From CAVPGH01 sp046726955 (GTDB lineage Bacteria; Acidobacteriota; Vicinamibacteria; Fen-336): DNA of 17,709 nt. The translations under genes were made by a program, and so were the position numbers. The stretch spans positions 1-17,709 of the forward strand of contig JBKPBQ010000281.1 of assembly GCA_046726955.1 (NCBI GenBank). The letters run 5' to 3'. Shown piece after piece: positions 13,582-17,709 of the stretch; the first letter of the stretch is position 1, and each line of letters starts with the position of its first letter. The notes beneath the pieces are model-generated. The model was not told the DNA's origin. It worked only from the letters and a program-made list of their open reading frames with translations, and ran no database searches.

Positions 13582-16403
13582 CGGACGGCGGGACGCCTCC
13601 CGCGCAGCAAGGTGTGGGTCCAGGAGACGAGACCCGAGGCCCAGGAAGCGAAGACGCGGGCGGCGCGGGCGGGAACGAGCTCGCGCGGCTCGTCCTCGCG
13701 CGTCGGCCGGCGGAAGACGTCGGGATCGCCGACGACGCTCAGGCCGTGCGCCTCGGCGACGCTCAGCACCGCCGCGAGCACGACCGACTTCAGCTCCCGG
13801 GCGGACGCGCGCAGGTGCCAGAAGAAGACCCCGGCGAGGAAGAGCACCGCGAGCGCGAGGTCCGAGGAGACCCGGAAGGCGAGCAGGACCGCGTAGGCGG
13901 CCAGGAAGATGGCGGCCCTCTGGTAGAGCGTGGGCGCGGTGGCGAGGCGGGCCCGCGTGAGCCGGCGTCCGCCTCCGTGGTTCTCGCTGACCGTCACGAG
14001 GTCGGCCTTGCACCAGCGGTCGCCGTAGAAGCGGACGTCGTGCGTCTCCCAGCCCGAGTCCACGCGCACGAACCAGCGGTGCCGCGCGGCCAGGGCGAGC
14101 AGCTCCTTCAGGAGCGTCTCGCGATCGACGCCGTCCTCGCTCCAGAGCTGGATCTCGCGGCCGCGCAGCAGCGCCTTGGCGCGCCGCTCCCAGGCCCGCC
14201 GCAGGTCGTGGAGCGCCTCCGGAATCTCGATCGTCAGGAAGCGCGTCTTGTAGCGCGCCCATCCCCGCTCGACAGGCTGTGCCACGTGCATGGCCGCGAT
14301 GAGCAGGCGCGACCACCACCGTCGCTGGTGGACGGGGGGCGAGGCCTGGCCCGCGACGAGGAACGCGATGCCCACGGTCGCCGTGAGCATGAGCACGGGG
14401 AGGAGCAGGAAGGGGTTGGCGAGCGGGGAGAGCGCCCAGGGCCCGAGGACTCCCGACCCCACGAGCGGAACGAGGGGGTCGAGGACGGGGGCGAGCCCGA
14501 GCATGAGGCAGACCATCGCCCACCACTCGAGGCTCAGCACGACGAGAGGCCACCACACCTGGGGCGCGGCGTAGACGGTCTGGAACATCCCCGCCCCGAA
14601 GATGCCGTGGTGGACGATCGGCTGGCCGACGTTGAAGCCCAGGCCGGCGCGGGTGTAGATGCGGCCCAGCCAGTTGAGGTCGAGGCGGAAGCCGCGGAAC
14701 TTCTCGGGGTGCTTGCGCTTGAGGAGGCCCTCGGCCTCGCCGTAGCCCCGCTGCTGCTTGAGGTAGGCGGGCACGGTGGCGCGCCGGTGGTGCCAGACCA
14801 TGGCCGCGGGCGCGTAGACGATCTTCTCGCCCTCGGCCTGCAGCCGCCAGCACACGTCCACGTCGTCGCCCGCCTTCGTGTAGACGGGGTCGAAGCCGCC
14901 GATGGCGCGGAGCCGGTCCGCCCAGTAGGCCATGTTGCAGCCGGGCACGTGCTCGGCGACGTTGTCGTCGATGAGCACGTGCGCGGGCGTGCCCGGGCTC
15001 GCCGAGACACAAGCGGCCACGGGGCCGTCGTCCGTGGGAAGGAGGTTCGGCCCGCCGACGCCCGAGGCGTCCGTCTCGAGCAGCTTCGCCACCAGGAAGT
15101 AGAGCCAGTCGCGATCGGCGAAGCAGTCGTCGTCCGTGTAGGCGATGATCTCGCCGCGGGCGAGGTCCATCCCCACGTTGCGGGCGACGCTCAAGCCGCG
15201 GTTGGGCTGCTCGTGGTAGCGGATGTAGGAGTAGCGGGCGGCGATCTCCGGCACCGCGTCCGTCGAGCCGTCGTTGACGAGGATGACCTCGTAGTCCGGG
15301 TAGTCGAGCTTCTGCAGCGAGCGCAGGCAGCCGTCGAGGGTCTTGGAGCCGTTGTAGCTGCAGACCACCACCGAGACCTTCGGGTAGCGCGGAAGCGGGG
15401 GCAGCGGGCTCGCGGCGCGGAAGACCTCGGCCACGCGGTGGAACGCGGGCTTCGGCGAGCGGTCGCGCCGCACGAGGCCGAACGCCCAGTCGGTGATGGG
15501 GTGGCCGCCGGTGAACCATTCGTCGGTGAACGAGAAGACGCAGGTGCCGGCGAGGCCGCAGCGGAAGACCTCCTCGAGGTGCATCCCCACGAGGTCGGCC
15601 TGCTCCGCCTCGCCGTTGCGGAGCGAGTCGATGCCGTACTCGCCGAGCACGAACGGCTTCTCGTCGGCCTGGTTCTGCAGGCGCTGGAGGTAGGCCCGGA
15701 ACTTCTCGCGGTGGTGGAGGTAGACGTTGAGCGTGTAGAAGTCGACGGAGCGAGGGTGCAGGTACTCGGTGGAGGGGAAGCTCGCGAAGGTCACGAGCGC
15801 CTGCGGGTCTTCCTGGTGGGCGAGGTCCACGAGCTCGTCCACGAAGCGCTCGACGCGGGCGGGGCCCGACCAGCGCACGACGTCCGGCGGGATCTCGTTC
15901 ACGACGCTCAAGGCGAGGAGCGCGGGATGGTCGCGGCAGACGCGCGCCGCCTCGCGCACCGCGCGGCGGCCGCTCTCCTGGTCCTCGCGGCTGTCGAGGA
16001 AGCAGCGGTGCTTCGACCAGGGCACGTCCACGAGGACCTTGAGCCCGAAGGCGTGGGCGGTGTCCAGGAACTCCCGAGGCGGGACGTGGTAGACGCGGAC
16101 GGTGTTCGCGCCGAGCCCGCGAATGAGACGGAGGTCGCTCTCCAGGACGTGGCGCTCGGGAAGGGGGATGCCGGTCTCCTGCTGGGGAGCGAAGGGGCCG
16201 TAGGTGACCCCCTTCACCCAGAACTTCTCGTCCCCGAGGCGGAAGAACTTCCCGTCGAGCTGGACGCGGCCGGAGCCGCTCGAGCTCGGGCGGACCGCTG
16301 CCCCGCTTGGGGCATGGTGCTGCACCAAACGGTGCAGGCCCGCGGAGTTCTCCCCGGCTTCCTGGAATCGCTTCGGTGTCTGCGTGAGGTTCAGCAAGGT
16401 CAA
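13578..16403 (-). CDS. glycoside hydrolase - family 2 glycosyltransferase fusion membrane protein
   Basis: This 941-residue protein joins two opposing activities. Residues 46-330 look like a clan GH-A TIM barrel of the GH2/GH17/GH72 kind: 'GKFFRLGDEKFWVKGVTYGP' (51-70), 'GANTVRVYHV' (98-107), acid/base 'VVNEIP' (Glu170) and nucleophile 'VLGEYGID' (Glu255). Residues 342-600 are a GT2 domain: 'VSVVVCSYNGS' (343-353), 'VNDGSTD' (Asp378), 'TDDDCF' (424-426) and 'AGDDVDVCWR' (511-520) with the catalytic acid, then 'QQRGYGEAEG' (550-559). Membrane segments lie near 612-640, 662-684, 829-846 and 848-866. An unrecognised domain of about 140 residues sits between the two pairs. No signal peptide is seen, so the side of the membrane on which the hydrolase domain works is unclear. 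The TTG start at 16403 has GGAG four bases upstream, and the first 45 residues look unconserved. First gene of the operon. Confidence 0.85.
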   Translation of the reverse strand: MTLLNLTQTPKRFQEAGENSAGLHRLVQHHAPSGAAVRPSSSGSGRVQLDGKFFRLGDEKFWVKGVTYGPFAPQQETGIPLPERHVLESDLRLIRGLGANTVRVYHVPPREFLDTAHAFGLKVLVDVPWSKHRCFLDSREDQESGRRAVREAARVCRDHPALLALSVVNEIPPDVVRWSGPARVERFVDELVDLAHQEDPQALVTFASFPSTEYLHPRSVDFYTLNVYLHHREKFRAYLQRLQNQADEKPFVLGEYGIDSLRNGEAEQADLVGMHLEEVFRCGLAGTCVFSFTDEWFTGGHPITDWAFGLVRRDRSPKPAFHRVAEVFRAASPLPPLPRYPKVSVVVCSYNGSKTLDGCLRSLQKLDYPDYEVILVNDGSTDAVPEIAARYSYIRYHEQPNRGLSVARNVGMDLARGEIIAYTDDDCFADRDWLYFLVAKLLETDASGVGGPNLLPTDDGPVAACVSASPGTPAHVLIDDNVAEHVPGCNMAYWADRLRAIGGFDPVYTKAGDDVDVCWRLQAEGEKIVYAPAAMVWHHRRATVPAYLKQQRGYGEAEGLLKRKHPEKFRGFRLDLNWLGRIYTRAGLGFNVGQPIVHHGIFGAGMFQTVYAAPQVWWPLVVLSLEWWAMVCLMLGLAPVLDPLVPLVGSGVLGPWALSPLANPFLLLPVLMLTATVGIAFLVAGQASPPVHQRRWWSRLLIAAMHVAQPVERGWARYKTRFLTIEIPEALHDLRRAWERRAKALLRGREIQLWSEDGVDRETLLKELLALAARHRWFVRVDSGWETHDVRFYGDRWCKADLVTVSENHGGGRRLTRARLATAPTLYQRAAIFLAAYAVLLAFRVSSDLALAVLFLAGVFFWHLRASARELKSVVLAAVLSVAEAHGLSVVGDPDVFRRPTREDEPRELVPARAARVFASWASGLVSWTHTLLRGRRPAVR

Positions 16404-16544
16404 GTTTCTCCGTCGCTTAGCGTCTTTGGCTCCTCCGACTCTGGCCTCTCCAGTGCCGGCCTTCTGCCTTTGCGGTCCTCTCTGAAAAGCAAGATCGAGG
16501 CCGGTCGAGATGGAGGCGCGCGACCGGGCGGCTCCAAAAACAGG
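16404..16544. other. operon leader / promoter region
   Basis: This is most of the longest gap between genes in the window (16404-16616, just over 200 bases). It is visibly less GC-rich than its surroundings and codes for nothing I can support. It should hold the promoter and leader of the five-gene glycan operon; the only promoter-like element I find is the sigma-54-like site at 16488-16503. The rest of the gap is taken by the terminator of the upstream gene. Confidence 0.6.
16488..16503 (-). promoter_or_regulatory. possible sigma-54 promoter of the glycan operon
   Basis: Read on the minus strand, CGGCCTCGATCTTGCT keeps the invariant GG (16502-16501) and GC (16490-16489) exactly 10 bases apart. 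It has a perfect TTGCT -12 block followed by TTT. The -24 block is weaker (CGGCCT against TGGCAC). Transcription would begin near 16478, giving a leader of about 75 bases before the TTG at 16403. The spacing is right, but in such GC-rich DNA a partial match can arise by chance. Confidence 0.35.
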
Positions 16545-16590
16545 CCGGGCGCCGCTCCCGTCCCGAAGCGGGACGAGGGGCGGCGCCCGG
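16536..16590 (-). terminator. intrinsic terminator of the DUF2959 gene
   Basis: A stem of about 21 base pairs (16545-16565 against 16569-16590, one bulged base, 3-base loop AAG) lies 26 bases after the stop of the gene at 16617. On the minus strand the stem is followed after four bases by TTTTT (16540-16536). This is a convincing Rho-independent terminator, insulating the glycan operon from transcription coming from the right. Confidence 0.8.
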
Positions 16591-16616
16591 AATGGCAGGC
16601 GAGCCGCGAGGGCTGG

Positions 16617-17246
16617 CTACTGCGGCTTCATCGATGTGATGTAGTCGTCGAACATCTTGTTCACGTTGTCGATCTTGTCGAGCAGGCCCTTCGCGCGCGT
16701 GTTGAACTTCGTGGCGTCGGGCTTGAGGCTCGTGATCGCGCTCGGGTTGAGGTCGTTGCCGAGGTAGGTCGACTGGTTCTTGAGGTCGCTCATGAGCGAG
16801 TCGAAGGACTGGCGCGCGTCCTTGCCGGCAGCGGCCACCTTCTGGAAGCGCGTCTGGGCTTCGGCGAGGCGGTCTTCGCTCTTCTTGCGGAGGGCGGGAT
16901 CCGTGATCGCGGCCGCGCTCTCCTTCCAGGCGGTGAAGTTGCGGGCGGCCTCCGCGTTCATCTCGTCGACCTTGACCCGCGCCTCTCCGACCTTCTTCTC
17001 GCTGTCGGTGATGTCCTTGCCGAGGTCCTTGTAGGCGCCCTTCGTGTCCTTGGCCGTCTGGTCCATGATCGAGTTGTAGCCGGCCAGGGTTTTCTCGAGC
17101 TGCTGGCGGGTCTCGCCGATGCTCTTGACCGTCGTCTCCATTGTCTTGACGAACTTCTGTGTTTGTTCGGGCCCCGCCTGGCTGAGGGCGGGGGAAGCGG
17201 TCAGCGCCACGAGGCCGGCCGCGAGGAGGATCGTCTTTTCGCTCAT
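16617..17246 (-). CDS. DUF2959-type exported helical protein
   Basis: This 209-residue protein has a signal peptide (residues 4-22, 'ILLAAGLVALTASPALSQA') followed by an almost wholly alpha-helical, probably coiled-coil, Lys/Asp/Glu-rich body. The second half resembles DUF2959, a periplasmic family of unknown function: 'NFTAWKESAAAITDPALRKK' (103-122), 'SEDRLAEAQTRFQKVA' (123-138), then 'LKNQSTYLGNDLNPSAITSL' (155-174) and a C-terminal helix. I chose the ATG at 17246 because the signal peptide begins there; a GTG at 17288 would add 14 residues including a Pro/Gly run encoded by the C6G7 tract. The ribosome site is poor. The gene appears monocistronic, ending at its own terminator. Partners and function are unknown. 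Confidence 0.8.
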   Translation of the reverse strand: MSEKTILLAAGLVALTASPALSQAGPEQTQKFVKTMETTVKSIGETRQQLEKTLAGYNSIMDQTAKDTKGAYKDLGKDITDSEKKVGEARVKVDEMNAEAARNFTAWKESAAAITDPALRKKSEDRLAEAQTRFQKVAAAGKDARQSFDSLMSDLKNQSTYLGNDLNPSAITSLKPDATKFNTRAKGLLDKIDNVNKMFDDYITSMKPQ

Positions 17247-17370
17247 TGAACTACCGTTGCCAAATCGCCCCCCGGGGGGGAGGTACACCGAGTCGGCAAC
17301 CGGGCAAATGCAGGCCCGGCCCGACGGAAACGAGCAGGAATTGGAGGCTACGCCCCCCGGATGCAGGACG

Positions 17371-17709
17371 TCAAGGTCCCGCGGTGCTCCTCGCCTGTTT
17401 CCGCGGGGCGCCGATCGAGTAGAGGTGGCCGCCGGTGCGGACGAACATCGCGCCGTTCGCGATGGCCGGGGTCGCGAACACGGTCTCGCCCATCTCGTTG
17501 CGCGCGAGCACGTCGAAGGTGCGGCCGGCGCGCAGCACGAGGATCTGGCCCTCCTCCCCCGCCACGTAGATCCTCCCGTCGCTCGCGATCGGAGACGAGC
17601 TGTGGGTGGTGCCGGTGCGCTCGCGATAGACGAGCGCGCCCGTCTCGACGTCGTACACGCCGAGGATCCCCTCGTCGCGCACCATATAGAGGAGATCGCG
17701 ATAGGCGAC
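17371..17709 (-). CDS. PQQ-like beta-propeller repeat protein, C-terminal end (partial)
   Basis: The frame is open to the right edge of the window, so only the last 112 residues are present. It shows blades of the PQQ-binding-like (quinoprotein/BamB-type) propeller: 'LGVYDVETGALVYRERTG', 'SSPIASDGRIYVAGEEGQIL', and 'FATPAIANGAMFVRTGGHLY', the last being the usual closing strand. Such proteins are secreted or periplasmic and act either as quinoprotein dehydrogenases or as protein-binding scaffolds. No calcium/PQQ active-site residues can be judged from this fragment. It ends with TGA at 17371-17373, 125 bases before the start of the next minus-strand gene. Confidence 0.75.
   Translation of the reverse strand, partial: VAYRDLLYMVRDEGILGVYDVETGALVYRERTGTTHSSSPIASDGRIYVAGEEGQILVLRAGRTFDVLARNEMGETVFATPAIANGAMFVRTGGHLYSIGAPRKQARSTAGP

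Noticed and set aside
13582..15519. Upstream extension of the ABC exporter frame by over 640 codons
   Set aside because: The extension is an out-of-frame reading of the GH-GT2 gene; ABC exporter homology starts at the ATG at 13581.
13614..17249. A 1211-codon open frame on the + strand opposite the glycan operon
   Set aside because: Its translation is a run of Arg, Glu, Val, Gly, Ala and His without any domain. It lies antisense to genes with clear catalytic motifs and crosses an intergenic gap and a terminator. GC-rich codon bias opens such frames.
17268..17280. C6G7 palindromic tract upstream of the DUF2959 start
   Set aside because: Self-complementary but with no loop, so it cannot form a normal hairpin. 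It could be a homopolymer sequencing problem or chance; no function can be supported.
17302..17318. Possible third sigma-54 site ahead of the DUF2959 gene (minus strand)
   Set aside because: GG-N10-GC spacing and TTGC are present, but the -24 block and the base after GC do not match. It also coincides with a small CCGGGC inverted repeat, so chance is the better explanation.

Overview
The window is a gene-dense, very GC-rich stretch of bacterial chromosome, with hardly any space between genes and many start/stop overlaps. The best taxonomic hint is an 816-residue stand-alone MacB/FtsX-type permease at the left end. It has the layout of the 'acidobacterial duplicated orphan permease' (ADOP) group, which points to Acidobacteriota or a close relative. 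This is inferred from one gene family plus base composition, not from a marker gene. I saw no tRNA, rRNA, CRISPR array, insertion sequence or phage gene. No stretch over 300 bases lacks a gene; the longest gap is 16404-16616.

Left part, + strand (1-7828). The window opens in the C-terminal end of a protein with carboxypeptidase-regulatory-like beta-sandwich repeats, followed by the ADOP permease. A tightly coupled trio comes next: a sugar-nucleotidyltransferase-like protein, a membrane-anchored alpha/beta hydrolase and a FIST-domain sensor protein, joined by ATGA and GTGA overlaps. Inside the 3' tail of the hydrolase gene lies a near-consensus sigma-54 (-24/-12) promoter for the FIST gene, with repeated GAATCCGG boxes upstream of it. 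After that come a small secreted Cys/Pro-rich protein with an internal 22-residue duplication, a DUF488 protein, and an exported metallophosphoesterase.

Central and right part, - strand (16403 to 7829). Five genes read leftward, each overlapping the next by 4-11 bases: (1) a 941-residue fusion of a clan GH-A-like glycoside hydrolase domain, a family 2 glycosyltransferase and membrane segments; (2) an MsbA-type ABC exporter; (3) a GT-B-like putative glycosyltransferase; (4) a ChbG/YdjC-type deacetylase; (5) a membrane-embedded alkaline-phosphatase-superfamily enzyme resembling lipoteichoic acid synthase, with Thr rather than Cys/Ser at the nucleophile position. Together they read as a dedicated pathway that makes, exports, deacetylates and possibly adds phospho-groups to a cell-surface glycan. 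A weaker sigma-54-like site lies upstream of its first gene. This operon is the best candidate for an undescribed system here.

Right edge, - strand. A DUF2959-type exported helical protein ends at a strong intrinsic terminator, which separates it from the glycan operon. The window closes in the C-terminal end of a PQQ-like beta-propeller protein. The glycan operon and the + strand phosphoesterase converge with no base between their stop codons.
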